64,000 nucleotides of DNA. It comes from FEN-1297 sp021817845. GTDB taxonomy: Bacteria > Bacteroidota > Ignavibacteria > Ignavibacteriales > Ignavibacteriaceae. Every line of letters begins with the position of its first letter. The stretch's first letter is position 1. The stretch is from NCBI GenBank assembly GCA_021817845.1, contig JAKAFW010000012.1, positions 25,620 to 89,619 of the forward strand. Reading direction: 5' to 3'. The notes beneath the pieces are model-generated. The model was not told the origin of the DNA, did not search any database, and saw only the letters and a program-made list of their open reading frames with translations. Below are positions 18,945 to 27,391 of the stretch, in pieces. Both the position numbers and the translations under genes were made by a program.

Positions 18945-19037
18945 ATGAAAACAGAAAATCTAAATATCACTTTTACGTGTCACACACACCGCTATCATCA
19001 TCTTCTTCATTATTTTATCGATGCCGGATTGCGTTGA
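18945..19037 (+). CDS. hisL: his operon leader peptide
   Basis: A 30-residue reading frame, ATG to TGA, translating as MKTENLNITFTCHTHRYHH then LLHYFIDAGLR. Five of ten residues from 13 to 22 are histidine (13, 15, 18, 19, 22). It lies 67 bp before hisG and directly upstream of a GC-rich hairpin with a T tract. This is the classic layout of ribosome-mediated transcription attenuation: low charged tRNA-His stalls the ribosome on the His codons and favours antitermination. No strong Shine-Dalgarno is seen. A TATAAT sequence at 18909-18914 could be the promoter -10. Confidence 0.85.
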   Translation: MKTENLNITFTCHTHRYHHLLHYFIDAGLR

Positions 19038-19068
19038 AATATTTTAATTAAAAAATTAACACCCCGGC
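19023..19068 (+). promoter_or_regulatory. Possible antiterminator pairing of the his attenuator
   Basis: GCCGG at 19023-19027, at the end of the leader reading frame, is complementary to CCGGC at 19064-19068, which overlaps the 5' arm of the terminator stem. The two pairings cannot coexist. The core is only 5 bp, so this is a suggested, weakly supported antiterminator. Confidence 0.4.
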
Positions 19069-19090
19069 GATTGTCGGGGTTTTTGCTTTT
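19061..19090 (+). terminator. his attenuator (intrinsic terminator)
   Basis: ACCCCG and CGGGGT arms (19061-19066, 19075-19080) around an 8-base loop form a GC-rich stem followed at once by TTTTGCTTTT. It lies between the His-rich leader frame and hisG, so it must be read through for operon expression, as expected for an attenuator. Confidence 0.82.
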
Positions 19091-19104
19091 AAAAGGATAA
19101 TAGA

Positions 19105-19962
19105 ATGAATGGAAATTTAAAGTTAGCTGTGCAAAAAAAAGGTAGATTAACCGAAAAATCACTTGAGCTCTTGCGCCATTGCGGATTGGAAATTGAAAAT
19201 TACTCCGAACGACTTGTCATTACTGTGCGAAATTTTCCAATGGATATCTTATTCCTTCGCGATGATGATATTCCAGAATATGTACAGGACGGAGTAGCGG
19301 ATATAGGCATAGTTGGAGAAAATGTTATATACGAAAAGCAATCGAAAACGGATACTTTGGAAAAACTCGGTTTTGGAAAATGCAGCCTGCAACTTGCCTA
19401 CCCCGAAAATAAAGAATTAAAAACTCTAGGAGATGTGAATGGCAAAATTATTGCAACCACTTATCCGAAGATTCTTAAAGATTTCCTAAATAAAAATAAT
19501 CTCGATGCGAAAATTATTGAACTTAGTGGCTCTGTTGAGATAGCTCCGTCACTCGGCATTGCGGATTTAATTTGTGATATTGTCTCTACCGGCAATACAT
19601 TAATGATGAACAAGCTTAAAAAATCATTTAAAGTTTTTGATTCCGAAGCGGTGTTGATCTCTTCGAGCAATGGTAATAACAAAAGTGTAATCATAAATGA
19701 TCTTCTTGGTAGAATTCGTTCGGTTCTGAAAGCACGATCCTCAAAATATTTGATGATGAATATCCCTAAGAATTCTCTTGATGAAATTATCAGGATAATT
19801 CCTTCGTTAAAAAGCCCTACTGTTCTCCACCTAGCCGATGAACATTTGCTGGCTGTACATGCAGTAATACCGTCAGATACTTTTTGGCAAATCTTCGGAG
19901 AATTGAAGACTGCCGGTGCTTCTGGGATACTTTTACTTCCCATTGAGAATATGATTTTATGA
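19105..19962 (+). CDS. hisG: ATP phosphoribosyltransferase, long form
   Basis: 285 residues: the long hexameric HisG with a C-terminal ACT-like regulatory domain (about 210-285), so HisZ is not needed. The catalytic part shows 'LKLAVQKKGRLTEKSLELL' at the N-terminus and the PRPP loop 'DLICDIVSTGNTLMMN' near 153-168. It joins ATP and PRPP, the first and normally feedback-inhibited step of histidine synthesis, in the cytoplasm. The ATG follows AAAAGGATAATAGA. It heads the operon behind the attenuator and overlaps hisD by ATGA. Confidence 0.97.
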   Translation: MNGNLKLAVQKKGRLTEKSLELLRHCGLEIENYSERLVITVRNFPMDILFLRDDDIPEYVQDGVADIGIVGENVIYEKQSKTDTLEKLGFGKCSLQLAYPENKELKTLGDVNGKIIATTYPKILKDFLNKNNLDAKIIELSGSVEIAPSLGIADLICDIVSTGNTLMMNKLKKSFKVFDSEAVLISSSNGNNKSVIINDLLGRIRSVLKARSSKYLMMNIPKNSLDEIIRIIPSLKSPTVLHLADEHLLAVHAVIPSDTFWQIFGELKTAGASGILLLPIENMIL

Positions 19963-21245
19963 AAACTTATTTTTATCAAAAACTTTCGAATTTAGAAAAG
20001 CATAATCTGCTGAAACGTCCTACCATTGATGTTGAAAAATTTTCGGTAATCGTTAAACCGATTCTTTTAGATATCAAAAAAAATGGTTTAAACGCTGCGT
20101 TGAAATATGCAAGACAATTTGACGGATTTATAGATAGTGAATTTAGGGTAACCCGGCAAGAATTTGAAGAAGCCGAAAAGAAGTTGGATAGTAAAATTAA
20201 GAAGGCAATTATAACGGCAGCAGAAAACATAAGGAAATTCCATTCCAAGCAAATACCTCAGTCTTATGAAATCGAAACAATGGAAGGAATTAAATGTTCA
20301 AGAGAATTTAGGGCTATTGAAAATGTAGGTTTATATATACCCGGCGGAAGCGCGGTTCTTCCAAGTACCATGCTAATGCTTGGAATACCTGCTCAATTAG
20401 CAGGCTGTAAAAGGGTTGTTGTTTGCTCTCCGGCTAAAGAAGGAAAACTAAATTTCCCGCTTCTTTTTGCTGCGCAACTATGCGGAATTGATGAGTTTTA
20501 CAAAATCGGAGGCGCGCAAGCAATTGGATTGATGGCCTACGGTGATATAAACATTTCTAAAGTAGATAAAATATTTGGTCCTGGAAATCAATTTGTTACC
20601 ACTGCTAAATTAATTGTAAGTGTTGACTTTGATGGTAGCGTCATTGATATGCCCGCAGGTCCAAGCGAAGTCTTAGTAATTGCAGATGAAAATACAAATC
20701 CTGAATTTGCTGCAGCCGACCTCTTGTCTCAGGCAGAACACGGCGCCGATTCACAAGTTGTTTTGGTTTCAACATCCGAAAATCTTATTAATCAAATAAA
20801 TAAAGCAATTAACGTTCAACTTGAAGATTTACCGAGAAAAGAGATAGCAAAGAAAGCCTTGGAAAAATCTTTTGCTCTGATAGTTGAAAATATTGATGAT
20901 GCGATATGCTTCAGCAATTCCTACGCTCCCGAGCATTTAATCTTAAATATTAATAATGCAGAGTCATATAAGTCAAAAATAATCAATGCGGGTTCGGTAT
21001 TTGTAGGACAGTATTCACCGGAAAGTGTCGGCGATTATGCATCTGGAACAAACCATTCTCTTCCAACTTACGGTTATGCGAAAACCTACGGAGGGGTTTC
21101 GGTGGAAGGTTTTATGAAGTCAATGACTTTTCAAAAACTTTCCAAAGCGGGACTTAAAAATATTTCAGGAACGGTTGAAACATTAGCAGAAGTTGAAGAA
21201 TTAATTGCCCATAAAAATGCCGTAAGAATTAGAACAGCGGAATGA
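19959..21245 (+). CDS. hisD: Histidinol dehydrogenase
   Basis: 428 residues, normal length. Conserved segments include 'NVGLYIPGGSAVLPSTMLM', 'GGAQAIGLMAYG', 'KIFGPGNQFVT', 'DMPAGPSEVLVIAD' and the zinc-binding 'LLSQAEHGADSQ', with later 'YAPEHLIL'. The enzyme oxidises L-histidinol to histidine in two NAD-dependent steps, the last reaction of the pathway. Start overlaps hisG by 4 bp, so translation is coupled, and hisC begins 4 bp after the stop. Confidence 0.97.
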   Translation: MKTYFYQKLSNLEKHNLLKRPTIDVEKFSVIVKPILLDIKKNGLNAALKYARQFDGFIDSEFRVTRQEFEEAEKKLDSKIKKAIITAAENIRKFHSKQIPQSYEIETMEGIKCSREFRAIENVGLYIPGGSAVLPSTMLMLGIPAQLAGCKRVVVCSPAKEGKLNFPLLFAAQLCGIDEFYKIGGAQAIGLMAYGDINISKVDKIFGPGNQFVTTAKLIVSVDFDGSVIDMPAGPSEVLVIADENTNPEFAAADLLSQAEHGADSQVVLVSTSENLINQINKAINVQLEDLPRKEIAKKALEKSFALIVENIDDAICFSNSYAPEHLILNINNAESYKSKIINAGSVFVGQYSPESVGDYASGTNHSLPTYGYAKTYGGVSVEGFMKSMTFQKLSKAGLKNISGTVETLAEVEELIAHKNAVRIRTAE

Positions 21246-21249
21246 AGTA

Positions 21250-22302
21250 ATGGATATAAATAGACTTGTCAGAAAAAATATTTTAGAACTTAAACCCTAC
21301 ACATCGGCCAGGGATATTTACGAAGGTGACGGTATTTTGCTCGATGCAAATGAGAACAGTTTTGGTTCAACCTTTACCGAAATTGAAGGATTAGACCTTA
21401 ACCGTTATCCGGATCCGCATCAAAACGATTTACGAAAGATTGTTTCTGACTATTTATCGATCAGACGGGAAAGTTTATTCTTTGGAGTTGGTTCTGACGA
21501 AATTATCGATTTGCTTATTAGAATTTTTTGCGAGCCGGGTAGAGATAATGTAATTATTCCTGAACCTACTTATGGTATGTACAAAGTAGCAAGTGATATT
21601 AATAACGTTGAAACAATTAGTGTTCTTCTTACTGATCAATTTCAAATAGACTTTAATGAAATTGAAAAAGTATATAATTCAAACTCAAAAATTATTTTCC
21701 TCTGCTCGCCGAATAATCCAACGGCAAACCTGCTCAATAAAAAAGACGTAGCCAGGCTTTGTGAAAAATATAATTCAATCATAGTTGTTGATGAAGCATA
21801 TATTGATTTTTCATTAAAAGGAACGCTCATTGACGAATTGAAAAAATATAATAACCTCGTCATATTAAGGACATTCTCCAAAGCATGGGGGTTGGCGGGG
21901 ATACGTCTTGGCTACTGCATAGCGGACTTCGATTTGATTAAAATATTATTTAAAGTTAAAGCGCCTTATAACATAAGCACATTAACTCGTTATGTATTAA
22001 GTAAAGCTTTTTTAAATTCTAAAACTAAGGATGAATATATACAATCCATAATAACAGAACGCGATAGACTAAAGCATCAACTTGAAACTCTGAAGGGAAT
22101 AGAAAATGTTTCCGACTCCGATGCAAATTTTCTTCTAATAAAATGTAAAAATCCAAAAGAAGTTCAAAAAAAATTAATGGATAAGGGTATTATCGTAAGG
22201 GATAGAAGCAGTCAACCCAAATTGGAAGGTTGTCTAAGAATATCTGTTGGAAGTAAAGAAGAGAACGATTTACTTTGGGATGTAATTAAAAATATTTTAT
22301 AA
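21250..22302 (+). CDS. hisC: Histidinol-phosphate aminotransferase
   Basis: 350 residues, PLP-dependent fold-type I. The PLP lysine is Lys211 in 'RTFSKAWGLAGIRLGY'; 'SPNNPTAN' and 'VVDEAYIDFS' supply the cofactor-ring and pyridine-nitrogen contacts, and a late arginine in 'LRISVGSKEEN' binds substrate phosphate or carboxylate. It converts imidazole-acetol phosphate plus glutamate to histidinol phosphate. It sits 4 bp after hisD and 13 bp before hisB in the same operon. Confidence 0.96.
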   Translation: MDINRLVRKNILELKPYTSARDIYEGDGILLDANENSFGSTFTEIEGLDLNRYPDPHQNDLRKIVSDYLSIRRESLFFGVGSDEIIDLLIRIFCEPGRDNVIIPEPTYGMYKVASDINNVETISVLLTDQFQIDFNEIEKVYNSNSKIIFLCSPNNPTANLLNKKDVARLCEKYNSIIVVDEAYIDFSLKGTLIDELKKYNNLVILRTFSKAWGLAGIRLGYCIADFDLIKILFKVKAPYNISTLTRYVLSKAFLNSKTKDEYIQSIITERDRLKHQLETLKGIENVSDSDANFLLIKCKNPKEVQKKLMDKGIIVRDRSSQPKLEGCLRISVGSKEENDLLWDVIKNIL

Positions 22303-22315
22303 ACAACAACTAAAA

Positions 22316-23209
22316 ATGTACAACGTAATAATTGATAATAAATTTTTTGAGTTAAAATTACCTGCATCAACGGGATTGATCAGCGGACTTAAAAAACTTT
22401 CGCAAAGAGGACTTGATATTTCCGTAAAGAATTTTGATTTATCTTCTGACGAAACATTAAAGCATATTTTGGAAATTGAGGGAATAAAAATTGGTAACAG
22501 TCAACAAAAGGATGAAAATTCATTTGTTATTTCTGTTGAGAAGTCATCTAATAAAAATTCAATTACGGTAAGGGACAAAACGGAAATAAATAATTTCGAA
22601 AAAGCGGTTGATCTCATTATCTCAAGAATCCGTTCGTCATCTAAATTCAGGAAAACAAAAGAAACTGAAATAAAAATAGATTTGTCCCTTGACGGTAAAG
22701 GAATTGCAGAAATAAATACAGGCATTGGCTTTTTTGATCACATGTTAGAACAAATTGCAAAACACGCAAATGTTAATCTGAAAGTCGAAGTCAAAGGCGA
22801 TCTTCATGTAGACGAACACCACACAGTGGAAGATGTAGGAATAACATTGGGACAAGCATTAAGCGAAGCACTTGGAGAGAAGCTGGGCATTAAACGTTAC
22901 GGATATTTTCTACCCATGGACGACACAATTGCGAGGTGTGCTATTGATTTAGGCGGAAGATCATATTTAAATTTTAAATGCAAGTTTGAGAGAGAAAAAG
23001 TAGGAGAATTTCCGACCGAGTTAACGGAAGAATTTTTTCGAGGACTTTCAGCCGGCTTAAAAGCAAATATCTTTATTAGAGCAAAAGGAAAAAATGATCA
23101 TCATAAAATTGAGGCAATATTTAAGGCTTTTGCAAAATCATTAAACGAAGCTTGCCGGTTAGACGAAAGAAACAAAGGAACGCTTCCATCAACAAAAGGA
23201 GTTTTATGA
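22316..23209 (+). CDS. hisB: Imidazoleglycerol-phosphate dehydratase with degenerate N-terminal domain
   Basis: 297 residues. Residues about 115-297 are a complete dehydratase: 'GFFDHMLEQIAKH', 'DEHHTVEDVG', 'FLPMDDTIARCAIDL' and 'KGKNDHHKIEAIFKAF' carry the metal-binding histidines and glutamates. A monofunctional HisB is about 195 residues, so there is an extra region of about 110. It is too short for the roughly 165-residue HAD phosphatase of bifunctional HisB, and where that domain has DxDGT this protein reads 'IIDNKFFEL' (Asp7, then Lys9). The dehydratase resembles the bifunctional type, so the N-terminus may be a decayed phosphatase; that part is inference. Confidence 0.94.
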   Translation: MYNVIIDNKFFELKLPASTGLISGLKKLSQRGLDISVKNFDLSSDETLKHILEIEGIKIGNSQQKDENSFVISVEKSSNKNSITVRDKTEINNFEKAVDLIISRIRSSSKFRKTKETEIKIDLSLDGKGIAEINTGIGFFDHMLEQIAKHANVNLKVEVKGDLHVDEHHTVEDVGITLGQALSEALGEKLGIKRYGYFLPMDDTIARCAIDLGGRSYLNFKCKFEREKVGEFPTELTEEFFRGLSAGLKANIFIRAKGKNDHHKIEAIFKAFAKSLNEACRLDERNKGTLPSTKGVL

Positions 23210-23790
23210 TTGCACTAATCGATTACGGTGCAGGTAACGTTGCCTCGGTTGCAAATGCGCTGACAGAGCTTAAGCAGGAATTTATAATTACAAGTAACGA
23301 AGCAGAAATATGCCGCGCACAAAAAATCATTTTCCCAGGTGTAGGAGAAGCTTCCTATGCAATTAGGCAGCTTCATTTATTAAATCTTTTTACTGTTTTG
23401 CGTATTGTAAAAAAGCCCATGCTTGGTATCTGTCTTGGGATGCAGTTGATGGCGGATTTTTCTAAAGAAGGAAACGTGACCTGTCTTGGAATATTCTCCG
23501 TAACGGCAGAAAAATTTGATGAAAGCAAAACAAAAGTTCCACATATGGGGTGGAACGACATTGAAATTGTAAAAGAAAGCAAACTCTTCAAGGGTATAAA
23601 GAGCGGAGAAAGGTTTTACTTCGCAAATTCTTATTACTTACCGGTGTGCCCGTTTACAACCTCAATTTCAAACAACGAAATTAACTTTTCATCTTCGCTT
23701 GAAAAGGATAATTTTTATGGCGTACAATTTCACCCTGAAAAATCAGGAAGCGCCGGATTAAGAATATTAAAAAACTTTATTGAATTATGA
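23206..23790 (+). CDS. hisH: Imidazole glycerol phosphate synthase, glutaminase subunit
   Basis: 194 residues starting at the ATG at 23206, which overlaps the hisB stop (ATGA) and gives the family start 'MIALIDYGAGN'; a longer frame from 23152 would run inside hisB and is not needed. The class I amidotransferase triad is Cys76 ('GICLGMQ'), His176 and Glu178 ('FHPEKS'). HisH makes ammonia from glutamine and channels it to HisF, which is encoded two genes downstream. Confidence 0.96.
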   Translation: MIALIDYGAGNVASVANALTELKQEFIITSNEAEICRAQKIIFPGVGEASYAIRQLHLLNLFTVLRIVKKPMLGICLGMQLMADFSKEGNVTCLGIFSVTAEKFDESKTKVPHMGWNDIEIVKESKLFKGIKSGERFYFANSYYLPVCPFTTSISNNEINFSSSLEKDNFYGVQFHPEKSGSAGLRILKNFIEL

Positions 23791-24506
23791 TAATAATTCC
23801 CGCCATAGATATTTTAGATAACGAAATTGTCCGCTTAACAAAAGGCAATTTTAATAACATCACATATTACCGGAACACGCCATTCCAGCAAGCTCAGCTA
23901 TATGAATCTCACGGCTTTGGCATGGTGCATATTGTTGATTTGAAAGGGGCAAAGACAGGAAAGTTTACCGCACTAGAAATAGCCAAAAAAATTAAAACTG
24001 AAACGAAACTCAAAATAGAGTTTGGCGGAGGAATAAGAGATGTAAAAACAGCCACAGAACTGATTTCTACCGGAATTGATTATATAATAATCGGATCGCT
24101 TTCTGTAAAAAACAAAAACGAGTTTGAATTAATCGTTAAAAACAACTCACCCGAAAAAATTGTTAATGCAATTGATGTAGAAGATGATGAAGTAAAAATA
24201 ACAGGCTGGACTGAAAAAACTTCGGTATCGGTTTATTCTCACATACAATATTGTTTATCGCTTGGAGTAAAAAAGGTTCTATGCACCGATATCTCCAAAG
24301 ATGGGATGCTCGTCGGCTTAAATATGGAATTGTATAAAAATATTCTAATACGGTTCCCGGAAATAGAACTTATTGCTTCTGGTGGCATTAGAGATATTGA
24401 GGATGTAATAAATCTGAAACAAACAAATATATACGGAGTAGTTATAGGAAAAGCAATTTATGAAGACAAAATAGATTTAAAGGAGTTGGCGAAGATTGCT
24501 TTGTAA
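23787..24506 (+). CDS. hisA: ProFAR isomerase
   Basis: 239 residues, a (beta/alpha)8 barrel related to HisF. 'IIPAIDILDNEIVRL' contains catalytic Asp8; the second acidic residue is in 'NAIDVEDDEV' (about 130), and the phosphate-binding half-barrel motifs 'EFGGGIRD' and 'IASGGIRDIED' are clear. It opens the aminoaldose ring of ProFAR by Amadori rearrangement. Start overlaps hisH by ATGA and its end overlaps hisF by 11 bp. Confidence 0.96.
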   Translation: MIIIPAIDILDNEIVRLTKGNFNNITYYRNTPFQQAQLYESHGFGMVHIVDLKGAKTGKFTALEIAKKIKTETKLKIEFGGGIRDVKTATELISTGIDYIIIGSLSVKNKNEFELIVKNNSPEKIVNAIDVEDDEVKITGWTEKTSVSVYSHIQYCLSLGVKKVLCTDISKDGMLVGLNMELYKNILIRFPEIELIASGGIRDIEDVINLKQTNIYGVVIGKAIYEDKIDLKELAKIAL

Positions 24507-25251
24507 AAGAATTATTCCTTGTCTTGATATAAAAGATGGTCGCGTTGTGAAGGGAACAAACTTTGTAAATTTAGTTGATGCTGGTTCTCCGGTTGAACTT
24601 GCATCGCGCTATTCAAAAGAAGGTGCGGATGAATTGGTCTTTCTTGATATAACAGCCTCTACCGAAAAGAGAAAAACATTAATTTCGCTTGTAAGCGAAG
24701 TAGCAAAAGCAATCAGAATCCCATTTACCGTTGGAGGAGGAATTTCTGAAATCAACGATATTGAAGCTTTGCTGAAAGCAGGTGCAGATAAAGTATCGCT
24801 GAATTCTTCAATCGTGAAAAATCCTAAGTTGATTTCGGAAGCAGCCAAACGGTTTGGAAGCCAGGCTGTTGTTGCTGCTATCGATATAAAGAATAACCGA
24901 AAAGAATATAAGGTTTATATAAAAGGCGGAAGAGAAGAGACCGAACTTGTTGGTTTGGATTGGTGCAAAAAAGCAGCAGAGCTTGGTGCCGGAGAAATTT
25001 TATTAACCTCTATGGATAAAGACGGAACGAAAGACGGCTACGATAACGATTTTTTAAGACTCGTTACGTCTAGTGTTTCAATCCCCGTAATTGCTTCCGG
25101 TGGCGCCGGCAAGAAAGAGGACTTTTTAGATGCATTCAAATTGGCGAATGTTGACGCGTGTCTTGCCGCAAGTCTTTTTCATTTTAATATTCTGCCGATA
25201 GCTGAATTAAAAAACTATTTAAGCAATAACGGAATTACAGTAAGAATTTAA
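24496..25251 (+). CDS. hisF: Imidazole glycerol phosphate synthase, cyclase subunit
   Basis: 251 residues. The N-terminus 'LCKRIIPCLDIKDGRVVKG' with Asp11 and the second catalytic Asp in 'VAAIDIKN' (about 131) match HisF, as do 'TVGGGISE' and 'IASGGAGKKEDF'. The first codon is TTG at 24496, 11 bp inside hisA; AAAGGAG at 24478-24484 is a good ribosome site, and this start aligns with the usual family N-terminus. HisF with HisH makes IGP and AICAR. The TTG start could lower its translation unless coupling compensates. Confidence 0.95.
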   Translation: MLCKRIIPCLDIKDGRVVKGTNFVNLVDAGSPVELASRYSKEGADELVFLDITASTEKRKTLISLVSEVAKAIRIPFTVGGGISEINDIEALLKAGADKVSLNSSIVKNPKLISEAAKRFGSQAVVAAIDIKNNRKEYKVYIKGGREETELVGLDWCKKAAELGAGEILLTSMDKDGTKDGYDNDFLRLVTSSVSIPVIASGGAGKKEDFLDAFKLANVDACLAASLFHFNILPIAELKNYLSNNGITVRI

Positions 25252-25263
25252 ACGGAAAAAATC

Positions 25264-25878
25264 GTGGATAAAATAAATTTACCGGAATTAAATTTTGAAA
25301 AATTAAACGGGCTTGTCCCCGCAATTGTTGTCGATAAAAGCAGCGATAAGGTTTTGATGCTCGGTTTTATGAATAAAACTGCCCTTGAGAAAACTATCGA
25401 AACTAAACTTGTTACATTTTTCAGCAGAACAAGAAATGAACTTTGGACGAAAGGAGAATCCTCCGGGAATTTTCTTCACCTTATTGAAATTAAACCTGAC
25501 TGCGATAACGATACTCTTCTTATTTATGCTGTGCCAGACGGCAATACTTGCCACACTGGAAATTATTCATGTTTCGGTATAGAGAAAGGGTCGCAATTAC
25601 ATTTCTTAAATGAATTATTTGATTTAATTAAGAAAAGAAAAATTGAACAGCCTGAAAATTCTTACACAACGAGTTTATTCAATTCAGGAACAAACAGGAT
25701 AATCCAGAAAGTTGGTGAAGAAGCTATCGAAACAGTAATTGCCGCTAAAAATCGCGACAAGAATGAAATAATTAACGAAACATCGGATTTAATTTACCAT
25801 TTATTTGTAATGCTTGCTGAGCAAGACATTGATTTTGAGGAGATTGTAAAAAACCTTAAAAAGCGTCATAATAAATAA
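25264..25878 (+). CDS. hisIE: Bifunctional PR-AMP cyclohydrolase / PR-ATP pyrophosphatase
   Basis: 204 residues starting with GTG. The N-terminal HisI domain (to about 110) has 'VLMLGFMNKTAL', 'TRNELWTKGESSGN' and zinc ligands in 'DCDNDTLLIY' and 'GNTCHTGNYSCF'. The C-terminal HisE domain has the pyrophosphohydrolase helix motif 'KVGEEAIETVIAAKN'. It performs steps two and three of histidine synthesis. It is the last his gene here, 12 bp after hisF. An acyl thioesterase follows after 20 bp and may be co-transcribed. Confidence 0.96.
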   Translation: MDKINLPELNFEKLNGLVPAIVVDKSSDKVLMLGFMNKTALEKTIETKLVTFFSRTRNELWTKGESSGNFLHLIEIKPDCDNDTLLIYAVPDGNTCHTGNYSCFGIEKGSQLHFLNELFDLIKKRKIEQPENSYTTSLFNSGTNRIIQKVGEEAIETVIAAKNRDKNEIINETSDLIYHLFVMLAEQDIDFEEIVKNLKKRHNK

Positions 25879-25898
25879 AATTTATTTAGATTTGCACA

Positions 25899-26306
25899 AT
25901 GTATTCTGCCTTTGAATCTGAAATAAAAATTCGACCTGATGATATAGACTTAAATAATCATGTTCACAACACAAAGTATTTAGATTTTGTGTTAGCTGCA
26001 CGTTATGAACAAATGGTAAAAGACTATAAAATGTCAATGGAAGATTTTCATAGACTTAATTTTAATTGGGTCGTAAGTGTTACACACATTGAATATAAGC
26101 GTTCTCTTAAGCTTGACGATAAAATAATAGTGCGAACGCAAGTAGACTCTGTCAATGGAGCGCAATCAAAAGTAAATTTTTGGATAATAAAAAAAGAAAC
26201 TGAGAAAATTGCCGCAGAAGGACATCTCATTTATACAATGGTTTCTTTGAAAACCGGCAGACCTGTGAGAATACCGAATGAAATCATTGAAAAATATTCC
26301 ATTTAA
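25899..26306 (+). CDS. Acyl-CoA thioesterase, YbgC/FadM (4HBT) family
   Basis: 135 residues, one hotdog domain. 'IRPDDIDLNNHVHNTKYLDFVLAA' is the family signature, with the general-base Asp and the Asn-His pair. Such enzymes hydrolyse acyl-CoA or similar thioesters; specificity cannot be read from sequence. It lies 20 bp after hisIE and 24 bp before an MscS gene on the same strand, so it may be in the tail of the his transcript, though no functional link to histidine is evident. Confidence 0.88.
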   Translation: MYSAFESEIKIRPDDIDLNNHVHNTKYLDFVLAARYEQMVKDYKMSMEDFHRLNFNWVVSVTHIEYKRSLKLDDKIIVRTQVDSVNGAQSKVNFWIIKKETEKIAAEGHLIYTMVSLKTGRPVRIPNEIIEKYSI

Positions 26307-26330
26307 TATTTAGTATAAAAGAATTTTACT

Positions 26331-27380
26331 ATGCAAGAATTTTTAAATAGATCGTATTTTGGGAATACCATTTTTCATTATTTAACATTTCTGATAGTCT
26401 TTCTTTTCGGGATTTTAATAATATATATTTTAAAGAAAATTGTTCTTAACAGAATAAAATCGTGGACAGAAAGAACCAACACTACCTTAGAGCTGCCATT
26501 AGTTAAAGGGATACAAAAATTAGTTGTTCCTTTTCTTTATTACATAGCATTTTACTCTGCGTTCAAAACATTAGAATTAAACCGGGACTTTACGCATGCG
26601 TTTGACGTAATTTCTACAATTATTTTAACTTTTCTGATTATCAAATTAATTATCGCATCGCTTCAATACTTTTTCTCTACATATCTGAATCGACAAGAAG
26701 GCGGTGCGGAAAAGTTTAAGCAGCTTAAAGGAATTTCATCACTAATTTCTGTTTTAGTGTGGGTAATCGGATCAGTTTTTCTCTTAGATAATCTGGGATT
26801 TAAAGTATCCGCAGTAGTTACCGGATTGGGAATCGGTGGCATAGCAATAGCGTTAGCCTCTCAAGCTGTGCTGAAAGATTTGTTTAGCTATCTTGTAATA
26901 TTCTTTGATCGTCCCTTTGAAATTGGAGATTCAATAACTGTAGGCGATAAGACCGGGACAGTTGAACGGATCGGAATTAAGACTACACGTCTACGCGGAC
27001 TCGGCGGTGAGCAATTAATATTTTCTAATACAGACCTTACCGATTCGCGCATTCACAATTATAAACGAATGGAAAAACGTAGAGTAGTGCTTAGCCTTGG
27101 GGTAACATATCAAACTTCACTGGAAGAATTGAAAGAAATTCCGGAAATTGTTAAAAGAATAATTGAAGCCCAGCCAGAAGTTACTTTTGATAGAGGACAT
27201 TTTACAACACTAGGAGACTCAAGCTTGAATTTTGAAGTAGTTTATTATGTGAATAGTTCTGATTACACAAAATTTATGGATGCTCAACAAGCAATTAACT
27301 TGAAAATATTTGATGAGTTTAATACTAGAAAAATTGAATTTGCTTATCCTACACAAACTCTTTTTCTTAGTAAAGACTGA
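26331..27380 (+). CDS. Small-conductance mechanosensitive channel, MscS family
   Basis: 349 residues. Four hydrophobic helices in the first 185 residues, the last being the pore helix with small residues ('VVTGLGIGGIAIALASQAVLKDLFS' in parts). The beta domain ('FEIGDSITVGDKTGTVERIG') and the cytoplasmic alpha/beta cage follow. MscS channels open under membrane tension on hypo-osmotic shock. The core length fits the plain MscS group. It is convergent with a sugar kinase, 11 bp apart. Confidence 0.92.
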   Translation: MQEFLNRSYFGNTIFHYLTFLIVFLFGILIIYILKKIVLNRIKSWTERTNTTLELPLVKGIQKLVVPFLYYIAFYSAFKTLELNRDFTHAFDVISTIILTFLIIKLIIASLQYFFSTYLNRQEGGAEKFKQLKGISSLISVLVWVIGSVFLLDNLGFKVSAVVTGLGIGGIAIALASQAVLKDLFSYLVIFFDRPFEIGDSITVGDKTGTVERIGIKTTRLRGLGGEQLIFSNTDLTDSRIHNYKRMEKRRVVLSLGVTYQTSLEELKEIPEIVKRIIEAQPEVTFDRGHFTTLGDSSLNFEVVYYVNSSDYTKFMDAQQAINLKIFDEFNTRKIEFAYPTQTLFLSKD

Positions 27381-27391
27381 TTTACTTAATG

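Noticed and set aside
23152..23205. Longer HisH start inside hisB
   Set aside because: The extra 18 residues lie in the hisB coding region and the family starts at the Met at 23206, which has ATGA overlap.
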